Origin: JAKORR01 sp964608495 | GTDB taxonomy: Bacteria; Armatimonadota; Zipacnadia; Zipacnadales; FEN-943 | DNA: 7,947 nucleotides | NCBI GenBank assembly: GCA_964608495.1 | Contig: CAZSOQ010000242.1 | Span: 1 to 7,947, forward strand | Reading direction: 5' to 3' | Shown: piece by piece, positions 1-6,408 of the stretch | Position numbering within the stretch: position 1 is the stretch's first letter | How the letters are laid out: each line of letters opens with the position of its first letter | Translations under genes and position numbers: made by a program | The notes under the pieces: model-generated | The model's input: the letters and a program-made list of their open reading frames with translations, nothing else | What the model was told of the DNA's origin: nothing | Databases searched by the model: none

Positions 1-377
1 AAGGCCCCCATGCCACCCATAGCCTCCATACCCGGGGCACCGCCCATCGGCCCCATCGGGCCCATCGGCCCCATCGGGGGAGCGCCCATCCCGCCCATGG
101 GCATCCCCATGGGCATCCCCATGCCCATGTCCATGCCCATTCCGGGCTGCGTGTACATGGGCATCCCTGCGGCGGCCCCCCCCATCTGGGGTGCACTGGG
201 GGCGCTCTCAGGCCCTTCGCCGACCACTATCCCGTCGGGCTGGTCCCAGACGTCGAGCAGGTTGATGGCGTGTTGACCCAGCCGCATCCCGCTGAGCTGG
301 ATCTCGGCTGCGCCCGCGACGGCCGTACTGACAAGCAAAACCACCGCCACGGCTGTCAGAGCCAGGCAGTTGCGCAT
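1..377 (-). CDS. Exported Met/Gly/Pro-rich protein, 5' part only (runs off the left edge)
   Basis: I do not recognise this gene; 125 codons are visible before the frame leaves the window without a stop. The start at 377 is preceded by a strong purine-rich ribosome site (GGGGGAGGG); an in-frame ATG at 395 is the alternative. Residues 1-24 form a signal peptide: a short basic start (MRN), a hydrophobic stretch (about 4-20) and an AGA-A/E cleavage region, so the product is probably exported. Residues 25-60 are an ordinary short segment (LSGMRLGQHAINLLDVWDQ, then PDGIVVGEG) that looks like a conserved module. From about residue 71 the chain is low complexity, with GMPM, MGMPMG and repeated MGP units; 18 of the 55 residues 71-125 are methionine. 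Spaced Met-X-X-Met runs can bind Cu(I) in some periplasmic proteins, but no His or Cys cluster is seen here, so metal binding is only a guess. A structural or surface role is equally possible. Confidence 0.8.
   Translation of the reverse strand, partial: MRNCLALTAVAVVLLVSTAVAGAAEIQLSGMRLGQHAINLLDVWDQPDGIVVGEGPESAPSAPQMGGAAAGMPMYTQPGMGMDMGMGMPMGMPMGGMGAPPMGPMGPMGPMGGAPGMEAMGGMGA
43..77. repeat. Tandem 9-base repeat inside the Met-rich gene
   Basis: The unit CCCATCGG plus one variable base occurs four times at 43-50, 52-59, 61-68 and 70-77. On the minus strand each unit encodes Met-Gly-Pro or a close variant. The period is a multiple of three, so copy-number change would keep the reading frame. 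This is a coding minisatellite, not a CRISPR array. Confidence 0.9.
94..129. repeat. Tandem 12-base repeat inside the Met-rich gene
   Basis: CCCATGGGCATC is present at 94-105 and exactly repeated at 106-117, followed by a degenerate third copy at 118-129. On the minus strand it encodes alternating Met with Gly or Pro. As with the neighbouring 9-base repeat, the period preserves frame. Confidence 0.85.
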
Positions 378-445
378 TCCGCCCTCCCCCTTCATACGTT
401 TCTTCGGCTTCGGCTCCAGATCGTACCCCCGCTCTTGGTGCCCGC

Positions 446-474
446 AGTATAGCACACAGTCTGCCACATCTCAA
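446..474 (-). promoter_or_regulatory. Sigma-70-type promoter with extended -10 for the Met-rich gene
   Basis: Reading the minus strand, TTGAGA (474-469) lies 17 bases before TATACT (451-446), and the -10 is preceded by TGC (454-452), an extended -10. Both hexamers match the consensus at five of six positions with ideal spacing. Transcription would start near 439, giving a leader of about 60 bases before the ATG at 377. This is the best promoter match in the window. Confidence 0.7.
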
Positions 475-544
475 GCCCGCGCCGCAACCCCTAGCCCAAC
501 GCGACTCGTCACTTTCGACTACCGGCCCTGCCCGCTTTTGGCCC

Positions 545-573
545 GTGACAACCGCCCCGCCCTTGGGTATCCT
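545..573 (+). promoter_or_regulatory. Possible sigma-70-type promoter for the prepilin-like gene (leaderless)
   Basis: GTGACA (545-550) is followed after 17 bases by TATCCT (568-573). The -35 matches five of six positions, the -10 four of six. The expected start of transcription, about seven bases past the -10, falls at 579-581, on the GTG start codon at 580. It diverges from the minus-strand promoter at 446-474. The match is moderate and could be chance. Confidence 0.45.
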
Positions 574-579
574 ATCGGC

Positions 580-1227
580 GTGAGCAGCTCTCCTCCACGC
601 GGCTTCACTCTCATCGAGTTGCTGGTGGTCATCGGCATCATCGCCATCCTCGCGGCGATGATCTTCCCCGTGTTCGCGGGGGCACGCGAGAAGGGCCGCT
701 CCACCCGCTGCATCGCCAACCTCAAGCAGATCGGCAATGCCGTGGACATGTATGCGCAGGACTACGACGAGTCCTACCCTTTCGCCAAGGACCCGGCCGA
801 TGAGTTCTGCCCCATCATCTGGTCCGACTATCCCCAGTGGCAGGCCTGGCTGCCCTTCATGCCGCGGCTCACCGACGCGCTGAGCCCCTACATCCGCAAC
901 GCCGAGCTCTGGCACTGCCCCTCGGACCGGGGCTTCACGGAGCTCGAGGATGCGGGCTTGCCCCTGAACGGCACGCCCACCAGCTTCCAGGCCTTCGGCA
1001 CCAGCTACTTCTACCGCACAGAGATGGTCTTCGCCGGCACTGTCTACGGCAGCTCCGACCGCGTGGCCGAGGTCAACCTGATCTTCGACGGCCACGGTAG
1101 CTGGCACGGGCGAAGCAACATCGATTCGCACAAGCGCTGGAACATCCTGTATGCCGACGGGCACGTGAAGACGGCCAACCGCGAGCAGTACGACCGCGCC
1201 TGGTCCACCCCGTTGGGCGCCTACTAG
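580..1227 (+). CDS. Type IV prepilin-like (pseudopilin) protein with H-X8-DG tail
   Basis: This 215-residue protein carries a classic class III signal: a short leader (MSSSPPRG), then FTLIELLVVIGIIAILAAM. A prepilin peptidase should cut after Gly8 and methylate Phe9; Glu13 is the conserved Glu5 of mature pilins. Residues 9-32 form the hydrophobic helix, followed by a family-typical stretch (FPVFAGAREKGRSTRCIANL, then KQIGNAVDMYAQDYDESYP). WHCPSD at 111-116 and the C-terminal His184 with Asp193-Gly194 (spacing eight) match the prepilin-associated H-X9-DG type of domain, one residue short. I chose GTG 580 because it gives the usual short leader; the longer open frame from 370 would put some 70 unlikely residues in front. 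No Shine-Dalgarno is visible. Such proteins are abundant in Armatimonadota and Planctomycetota, mostly with unknown roles: minor pilin or secretion pseudopilin are both possible. No other pilus gene is in view. Confidence 0.9.
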   Translation: MSSSPPRGFTLIELLVVIGIIAILAAMIFPVFAGAREKGRSTRCIANLKQIGNAVDMYAQDYDESYPFAKDPADEFCPIIWSDYPQWQAWLPFMPRLTDALSPYIRNAELWHCPSDRGFTELEDAGLPLNGTPTSFQAFGTSYFYRTEMVFAGTVYGSSDRVAEVNLIFDGHGSWHGRSNIDSHKRWNILYADGHVKTANREQYDRAWSTPLGAY

Positions 1228-1246
1228 GCCCGCCGCGGCGCCCGAC
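1212..1246 (+). terminator. Hairpin overlapping the prepilin stop codon, possible weak terminator
   Basis: Bases 1212-1221 can pair with 1237-1246 as a 10-bp stem containing one G-U pair; the 15-base loop holds the TAG stop codon (1225-1227). The following bases (tcctctctcc) are pyrimidine-rich but not a U-run. It could end transcription inefficiently or protect the mRNA 3' end. Confidence 0.4.
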
Positions 1247-1294
1247 TCCTCTCTCCCCGACACGCTTCACACCCGCCACCCCTTCCAGCAACAG

Positions 1295-1320
1295 CCGAGG
1301 GAATTGTGTCCTGCCCTCGG
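1295..1320. repeat. Inverted repeat in the prepilin-comM gap
   Basis: CCGAGGG (1295-1301) and CCCTCGG (1314-1320) form a perfect 7-bp stem with a 12-base loop. There is no T-run after it on either strand. Its role is unknown: a secondary mRNA structure or a protein site. Confidence 0.5.
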
Positions 1321-1411
1321 TCTCTGTGCAGGACTCCCCGCCTCCGCCCCGAAGACTAGCGGCCGTCGGTGCCGACCCGTCGGGTTAGGGCTCGCGCGGT
1401 CGGTCCACCGG

Positions 1412-1441
1412 CCCCCACCTCGGGCGGGGGGACTTGTCTTT
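1412..1441 (+). promoter_or_regulatory. GC hairpin plus T-rich tail just upstream of comM
   Basis: CCCCCACC (1412-1419) pairs with GGCGGGGG (1423-1430) around a three-base loop, with one A-C mismatch. After three bases comes TTGTCTTT (1434-1441), six T in eight. The form resembles an intrinsic terminator with an imperfect tail. It ends only four bases before the comM ribosome site, so it may terminate the prepilin transcript or act as an attenuator in the comM leader. Confidence 0.4.
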
Positions 1442-1445
1442 CCCT

Positions 1446-1451
1446 GGAGTG
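1446..1451 (+). promoter_or_regulatory. Ribosome binding site that fixes the comM start
   Basis: GGAGTG lies eight bases before ATG 1460. Nothing comparable precedes the longer in-frame opening at 1304. The protein from 1460 begins exactly as ComM/YifB proteins do. Confidence 0.75.
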
Positions 1452-1459
1452 TAGGCCCT

Positions 1460-3001
1460 ATGCTGGCCCGCATACCGAGCGCAACCGTCATCGGTCTCGA
1501 CGGCCAGCCCGTCAGCGTCGAGGTGGACGTGGCGGGCGATGACCCCGGCTTCAACATCGTAGGGCTGCCCGATGCAGCGGTTCGCGAAAGCCGCGACCGC
1601 GTGCACGCCGCCGTGCGCAACAGCGGTTACCACTTTCCCCACGCATGGATCACCGTCAACCTTGCCCCGGCCGACATCCGCAAGGAAGGCCCCATCTTCG
1701 ATCTGCCCATGGCCCTCGCCCTGCTCATGGCCACCGGCCAGTGCCTCAGCGACGTCGCCGATTCCTGCGTGGTCGTCGGGGAGCTGGGCCTGGACGGGAT
1801 GGTCCGCCCCGTCAACGGCGTGCTGCCCATGGCGCTCGCGGCCAGCCGCACCGGCGCCTCGCGCATGATCGTCCCGCCGGGCAATGCCAGGGAAGCGGCC
1901 GTGGTCGAGGGCCTGGAGGTCTACACGGCCGAGACGCTCTATGACGCCGTCCGCCTGCTCGAGACGGAGTTCATGGCCGAGCCCGTGACCGTCGCGCCCG
2001 ACGAGCTCGAGCCGGACCGACCCGCCTACGGCCTGGATTTCGCCGACGTCCGGGGCCAGGAGCAGGCCAAGCGCGCCCTCGAGGTCGCTGCCGCCGGCGG
2101 CCATCACATGCTCATGATCGGCCCGCCCGGCGTGGGCAAGACCATGCTTGCCCAGCGCGTCCCCACCGTCATGCCGCCCATGACCATCGCCGAGGCCCTG
2201 GCCGTTACCCAGATCTACAGCGTCGCCGGCCTGCTCCCTCGCGAGGTGGCTCTCGTCCGCGAGCGGCCCTTCCGCGGTCCCCACCACTCCATCAGCATCG
2301 CGGGACTCATCGGCGGCGGGAGCATCCCCAAGCCGGGCGAGGTATCGCTGGCCCACCACGGCGTGCTCTTCCTCGACGAAGTGCCCGAGTTCCCCCGCCA
2401 GGCGGTCGACGCCATGCGCCAGCCGCTCGAAAGCGGCGAGGTCGTGATCGCCCGGGCCCAGATGACCGTAACCTTCCCGGCCAGCTTCCAGCTCATCGCG
2501 GACATGAACCCCTGCCCCTGCGGGCACTACGGCGACCCCGCGCGGCCCTGCCAGTGCCCACCCGGCGACGTGGCGCGGTACCGCCGGCGGCTCAGTGGGC
2601 CCGTGCTCGACCGCATAGACATCCACATGGAAGTGCCCCGCATCAAGGCCGACGAGATGATGGCGCCGGGCGCCGGCGAGCCGTCCGAGGACATCCGTCG
2701 GCGGGTGTGCCGGGCGCGCGAGCGCCAGCGCCACCGCTACGAGGGCACGCCCTTCCGCAAGAACGCCGACCTCACGTCCCGGGCCGTGCGCGAGTTCTGC
2801 GCGCTCCCCGAGGACGCGCAGGCCCTGCTGCGCACCGCCATGGACCGGTTTGCCCTCAGCGCCCGGGCCCACGACAAGGTCCTCAAGGTCGCGCGAACCG
2901 TCGCCGACCTTGAGGGCTCGGACGGAATCCAGACAGCGCACCTGGCCGAGGCTATCCAGTACCGCATCACCGACCGGCGGATGTGGCTCGAGCTGCACTG
3001 A
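1460..3001 (+). CDS. comM: ComM/YifB family AAA+ protein (Mg-chelatase-like)
   Basis: The 513-residue product is of normal length for the family. Residues 1-165 form the ChlI-like N-terminal domain with a ribosomal S5/Lon fold; the family signature GLPDAAVRESRDRV starts at 35 and VNLAPADIRKEGPIFDLPMA runs at 66-85. The AAA+ core follows: Walker A GPPGVGKT at 221-228, Walker B VLFLDE at 302-307, then a conserved MNPCPCGHYGDP (349-360) with C352, C354, C364 and C366 in a small Cys cluster, and SGPVLDRIDIHMEVP at 379-393. The C-terminal helical part (about 420-513) is the Mg_chelatase_C type. In Vibrio cholerae, ComM is a hexameric helicase that promotes branch migration during natural transformation. 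The family is found widely, also in species not known to be competent, so the biological role here is inferred. No frameshift or missing motif was seen. The name 'magnesium chelatase' in many databases is misleading: no chlorophyll genes are near. Confidence 0.97.
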   Translation: MLARIPSATVIGLDGQPVSVEVDVAGDDPGFNIVGLPDAAVRESRDRVHAAVRNSGYHFPHAWITVNLAPADIRKEGPIFDLPMALALLMATGQCLSDVADSCVVVGELGLDGMVRPVNGVLPMALAASRTGASRMIVPPGNAREAAVVEGLEVYTAETLYDAVRLLETEFMAEPVTVAPDELEPDRPAYGLDFADVRGQEQAKRALEVAAAGGHHMLMIGPPGVGKTMLAQRVPTVMPPMTIAEALAVTQIYSVAGLLPREVALVRERPFRGPHHSISIAGLIGGGSIPKPGEVSLAHHGVLFLDEVPEFPRQAVDAMRQPLESGEVVIARAQMTVTFPASFQLIADMNPCPCGHYGDPARPCQCPPGDVARYRRRLSGPVLDRIDIHMEVPRIKADEMMAPGAGEPSEDIRRRVCRARERQRHRYEGTPFRKNADLTSRAVREFCALPEDAQALLRTAMDRFALSARAHDKVLKVARTVADLEGSDGIQTAHLAEAIQYRITDRRMWLELH

Positions 3002-3331
3002 CCGCCGCCTGGGAGGCCGTCGCCTGTCCCTGACGACGCCCCCACCGGCGCTCCGCGACCTCCCGGTCGGTCCTCATCCACGTCCCGTCCCGTGGCCGGC
3101 ACTCAGCGGCTGAGATGGGTCCAGTGAGGGTCACAGGTGTCCATCGTCTTCGAGTCGCGTCCGTGGGCAGACCGTGGACCCGGACCTCCGCCGCGGGACG
3201 CGCGTCAAAGCCCGGGGCGGAACCGAAACTTCCTTCCCTGGCCCCCGTCTAAGACTTGCGTGTGCCGGGTGAAGCGTGACAGTGGTCCTTCGCGCCTCGA
3301 CTCCGCGACGATTCCGTGCAGTGGCTCTCAT
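3002..3331. other. 330-base gap between comM and arnT
   Basis: No gene is supported here. A frame open from GTG 3137 into arnT has a fair ribosome site (AGGG at 3127-3130) but encodes 65 residues rich in Pro, Arg and Ser with no resemblance to an ArnT N-terminus. Short inverted repeats are present: CGTCG/CGACG (3018-3022, 3034-3038), CCACG/CGTGG (3078-3082, 3091-3095), CTCAG/CTGAG with a 3-base loop (3102-3114), and GTGA/TCAC (3124-3134). None is followed by a T-run, so no clear terminator for comM is seen. No good -35/-10 pair was found; TTGCGT (3256-3261) lacks a proper -10. The length suggests that the arn cluster has its own promoter here. Confidence 0.6.
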
Positions 3332-5221
3332 ATGTACCCGACCGACCCTAGCGACAACCGCATCCGTATCCTCGGGGCTCTGCTTCTGTTGGGCGCGCTG
3401 GTGTGCCTCCTGCGCGTCGGCTCCCATGCCCTTTGGGACCCCGACGAGGGCAGGTATGCCGAGATTCCCCGCGAGATGATCGAGAGCGGCGACTACATCA
3501 CACCACACCTCAACTACGTGAAGTACCTCGAGAAGCCGCCGCTCCTCTACTGGGCCGTGGCAGGCTCCATGAAGCTGTTCGGCCAGAACGAACGCGCAGC
3601 GCGTCTCGTGCCGGCGACAGCGGCCCTGCTGACCCTGATGGTCGTCCTGGGGCTTGGGTGCCGCCTGCTCGGGGGCACGGGTGGAATCCTCGCCACGTGG
3701 ATCTATCTGACCAGCCTACTGCCCCTGGGCGTGAGCCAGGCCCTGGTCACCGACGGCCTGCTGACGCTGCTGCTGACCGCTACCTGGGCGGCCTGGTGGC
3801 TCGGCTACGCCAGCCCACCGGGAAGAGCCAGAGCCCGCTGGTACCTGGGCTCCTGGGCCTGTCTTGCCCTGGCCACGCTGACCAAGGGCCCCGTGGCGAT
3901 CCTCCTCACGGGTCTGATCGTCTTCGTCTTCCTCGCCCTGCGTCGTGACCTGGGGGCTGTTCGCCATCTGTTCTGGGGTTGGGGGGTGCTGGCCTTCGCG
4001 GCCATCGCCCTGCCCTGGCACGTACTCGTCAGCGTGCGCAATCCCGAGTTCCTGCACTTCTACATCGTGGTCCAGCATCTCGACCGGTTCCTGGGCATCA
4101 CCGAGGAGCATGGCAAGCCCGTCTGGTTCTTCCTGCCCTACGTGCTGCTGGGCATGGGCGGCTGGGCCGGCGTGCTTCTCGTGGCCCTCGCTGCGGCCTG
4201 GCAGTACGCCACGCGAGCGGTGGCGGCTGGCTCCAGCGGTGCCCAGCCATCCTCCGAGCCACTGCCCGCCGGCACCCGGCCGCCCGTCCGCCCCGACGGC
4301 CTGCTCTTCCTCATGGTCTGGGCCGGCGTGGTCGTCGTCTTCTTCAGCATCAGCAGGTGCAAGCTGATACCCTACATCCTCCCGGCCTTCCCGGCCCTGG
4401 CTGTCCTGCTGGCCTGGTACCTGGCGAGGCACGGGGCATCCCGGGCGGTGCGCTGGGCTGTGGCGGCAACGGGGCTGTTCGTCATCCTCCTGGGTTCGCT
4501 GACGCCCATGCTGCTGAGCCGGCAGCACGAGGTGCCGGCCGAGGTCGTGCCGCCCACCGCCGGCGCCCTCGGGGCGGCGCTGCTCCTTGCCGGTGTGGCT
4601 CTACTCGTAGCGGCCTGGCGTCGGTGGCTGCTCCCGCTTGCGCCGGGGCTTGTCCTCCTGCTGGCCGGGCCCGTGCTCCTCGCGGCAGTGGGGAGGGCCG
4701 GCCCCTACAGCACCCTGGGCGACTTGGTCAGGGCCCTGCCCGTGCCGATCCCGGCGAAGGCGCGGGTCGTCGAAGCCAACGAGTACGACCAGAGCTTCAG
4801 CTTCTACACCAGGAGGCGCGTGGTCCTGGTGGACGCGGTCACCGAGCTAGGATTCGGGAGCCAGCAGGGCGACAACTCCCAGTTCTTCCTCCAGGGCTTC
4901 GACAGTCTCAAGCGCATGGCGAGGGAGGGACCCCTGCTGGCCGCGGTGAAGCGCAAGCACTGGCACCGCGTCCGGCCCCGGGGCCTCTTGCGCCCGGTGG
5001 CCGCCAACGCCAAGTACGTGCTCGCGGCCAACGACGAGCTTCTGCGTCTGACCGGCCTGCAGGAGTGGTCCGAGGAGACGCTTGAGGCGGGCCCGCCTCT
5101 GCTGCTGCCCGCCCTGGCGCCTCCGAGGCAGGGAGGCCCTGGGCCCCCGGCCCTGCAGGCCCCGAGCCCGGCGGACTCCCAGCCGGACAGGCCCGGCCCC
5201 GAGGGCCCGGCCGCCCGGTAG
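3332..5221 (+). CDS. arnT: ArnT-like membrane glycosyltransferase (GT83/PMT family)
   Basis: This 629-residue integral membrane protein has about 12-13 hydrophobic segments, from residues 13-31 to 432-452. The GT-C family motifs are present: DPDEGRYAEIPREM (36-49) in the first periplasmic loop with the acidic pair D38/E39; YLEKPPLLYW (65-74) with K68; Asp141 in LVTDGLL; LTKGPVAI (183-190); and SISRCKLIPYILPAFP (339-354), the version of the family's S-K-Y-ILP signature. E. coli ArnT transfers L-Ara4N from undecaprenyl phosphate to lipid A on the periplasmic side; the arnBCA genes behind it support that role. Sugar identity and acceptor cannot be read from sequence, and a related GT83 enzyme for another lipid or protein acceptor remains possible. 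A soluble part (about 460-590) contains a typical YDQSFSFYTRRRVVLVD. The last 35 residues are a Pro/Gly/Ala tail that I expect to be disordered. ATG 3332 was chosen because it sits just before the first membrane helix; it has no clear ribosome site. Confidence 0.87.
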   Translation: MYPTDPSDNRIRILGALLLLGALVCLLRVGSHALWDPDEGRYAEIPREMIESGDYITPHLNYVKYLEKPPLLYWAVAGSMKLFGQNERAARLVPATAALLTLMVVLGLGCRLLGGTGGILATWIYLTSLLPLGVSQALVTDGLLTLLLTATWAAWWLGYASPPGRARARWYLGSWACLALATLTKGPVAILLTGLIVFVFLALRRDLGAVRHLFWGWGVLAFAAIALPWHVLVSVRNPEFLHFYIVVQHLDRFLGITEEHGKPVWFFLPYVLLGMGGWAGVLLVALAAAWQYATRAVAAGSSGAQPSSEPLPAGTRPPVRPDGLLFLMVWAGVVVVFFSISRCKLIPYILPAFPALAVLLAWYLARHGASRAVRWAVAATGLFVILLGSLTPMLLSRQHEVPAEVVPPTAGALGAALLLAGVALLVAAWRRWLLPLAPGLVLLLAGPVLLAAVGRAGPYSTLGDLVRALPVPIPAKARVVEANEYDQSFSFYTRRRVVLVDAVTELGFGSQQGDNSQFFLQGFDSLKRMAREGPLLAAVKRKHWHRVRPRGLLRPVAANAKYVLAANDELLRLTGLQEWSEETLEAGPPLLLPALAPPRQGGPGPPALQAPSPADSQPDRPGPEGPAAR

Positions 5222-5235
5222 CGCGGGGTGAGACC

Positions 5236-6408
5236 ATGCGACCAGACGACAGCCCGCTGCCCTTCAGCCGACCGCACATCGGCGACGAGGAAATCGCCGA
5301 GGTCGAGGCCACGTTGCGGTCCGGCTGGCTGACGACGGGCCCCCGCGTGGCCCGGTTCGAGGCGGACCTGGCGGCCTACCTGGGCGGCGAGGCCCAGGTC
5401 CTCGGCGTCAACTCCGGCACGGCGGCCCTCCACCTGGCCGTGCTGGCCGCTGGTCTGGGCCCCGGCGACGAGGTCATCACCACCCCCATGACCTGGCCCG
5501 CGACGGCGAGCATGATCCTCCTGGCTGGCGCCCGACCCGTCCTCGTGGACATCGAGCGCGACACCCTGAACCTGCGGCCCGATCTGGTCGAGCAGGCGGT
5601 CACCGAGCGGACGCGGGCGATCCTGCCGGTGCACTTCGCCGGCCTGTGCTGCGACATGGCCGCGCTGCAGGACATCGCCCGTCGGCACTCCCTGGTCATC
5701 CTCGAGGACGCGGCCCACGCTCTGGGCGCGACCTGTCCCCAGGGACACGCCGGCCTGCTGGGTCTGGCCGGCTGCTTCAGCTTCCACCCCACCAAGCCCA
5801 TCACCACCGGCGAGGGCGGCGCTCTGGTCACACTCGACGAGGCCCTGGCCGACAGGGCGCGCCTGCTGAGCTTCCACGGCGTGACCCGCGGCGCCCGCGC
5901 CCGGGCCTCCGGCACCAGCGAGTACGAGGTGGTCGAGCTGGGCTTCAAGTACAATATGCTCGACCTGCAGGCGGCCATCGGGCTGCATCAGCTCCGCCGC
6001 GCCGAGGACCTGCGCGCCGGCCGCGAGCGCATCGCGCGCCGCTATCGCGAGCTGCTGGGCGACCTGGACGGCGAGCTGCTCTACTTGCCCACCGACCCGC
6101 CCGCGGGGTGGCGGCACTCGTGGCACCTGTATGTGATCAAGCTCAACCTGGACCGGCTCACGATAGACCGGCCCGCCTTCCGCGCGGCCCTGCTCGAACG
6201 CAAGTTGGCCACCGGCCTGCACTACCTGAGCCTGCACCTGCAGCCCTTCTATGCCCGGGAGCTCGGCTGTCGGCCCGAGGACCACGCCGCCGCCGCGTGG
6301 GCGTCGTCCCGCGTGGTGAGCCTGCCGCTGTTCGCCGACATGACGGAAGAGGACGTGTCCTACGTCGCAGGGGTGGTGCGGGAGGTGCTTGAGAGCAATG
6401 TCCGATGA
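5236..6408 (+). CDS. arnB: ArnB-like DegT/DnrJ/EryC1 PLP aminotransferase
   Basis: A complete 390-residue fold-type I aminotransferase. It makes a 4-amino sugar nucleotide from a 4-keto precursor, with glutamate as the usual donor; in the Arn pathway the product is UDP-L-Ara4N. Visible features: PFSRP and SGWLTTGP at the start (9-13, 29-36), as in ArnB; NSGTAAL (59-65) for the cofactor phosphate; TPMTW (83-87); EDAAHALG (157-164) with D158 binding the pyridine nitrogen; SFHPTKPITTGEGG (182-195) with K187 as the Schiff-base lysine; GFKYNMLDLQAAIGL (236-250); ATGLHY and SLPLFADMT near the end. The ATG follows GGGGTGAG closely and lies 14 bases after arnT, so both are likely on one mRNA. DegT enzymes serve many amino-sugar pathways; the specific ArnB call rests on these motifs and on arnC and arnA directly downstream. 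The gene end overlaps arnC by 11 bases. Confidence 0.88.
   Translation: MRPDDSPLPFSRPHIGDEEIAEVEATLRSGWLTTGPRVARFEADLAAYLGGEAQVLGVNSGTAALHLAVLAAGLGPGDEVITTPMTWPATASMILLAGARPVLVDIERDTLNLRPDLVEQAVTERTRAILPVHFAGLCCDMAALQDIARRHSLVILEDAAHALGATCPQGHAGLLGLAGCFSFHPTKPITTGEGGALVTLDEALADRARLLSFHGVTRGARARASGTSEYEVVELGFKYNMLDLQAAIGLHQLRRAEDLRAGRERIARRYRELLGDLDGELLYLPTDPPAGWRHSWHLYVIKLNLDRLTIDRPAFRAALLERKLATGLHYLSLHLQPFYARELGCRPEDHAAAAWASSRVVSLPLFADMTEEDVSYVAGVVREVLESNVR

Noticed and set aside
43..129. Short regular repeats as a CRISPR array or replication iterons
   Set aside because: Units of 9 and 12 bases are contiguous without spacers and translate to a Met-Gly-Pro repeat in a real gene.
10..276. Plus-strand frame rich in Pro, Ile, Gly and Met
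   Set aside because: It is the complement of the repeat-bearing minus-strand gene, which has a signal peptide, a good ribosome site and a strong promoter.
208..1263. Long minus-strand open frame opposite the prepilin gene
   Set aside because: Low-complexity Ala/Gly/Arg/Val translation without motifs; a by-product of GC-rich codon use, overlapping two well-supported genes.
1365..1385. Small palindromes GTCGG-TG-CCGAC (1365-1376) and ACCCG-T-CGGGT (1375-1385)
   Set aside because: They overlap each other, have loops too small to fold, and are expected often in GC-rich DNA; no evidence for an operator.
1304..1459. N-terminal extension of ComM to the open frame at 1304
   Set aside because: The 52 extra residues are Pro/Arg-rich, have no ribosome site and precede the normal ComM start, which has one.
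1385..2998. 537-codon minus-strand frame opposite comM
   Set aside because: Composition (Gly, Asp, His, Val, Ala) is typical of antisense shadows; comM on the other strand is certain.
3219..3250. ECF sigma-type promoter (GGAAC then GTCT) before arnT
   Set aside because: The spacing is 23 bases, while such promoters use about 16-17; a regulatory link to envelope stress is therefore not supported.
4804..6285. 493-codon minus-strand frame opposite arnT and arnB
   Set aside because: No recognisable domain; it spans the junction of two clear plus-strand genes.
6389..6397. TTG 6389 as start of arnC
   Set aside because: Only three bases separate it from GGGAGG, and ATG 6398 gives the more usual N-terminus directly before the GT2 fold.
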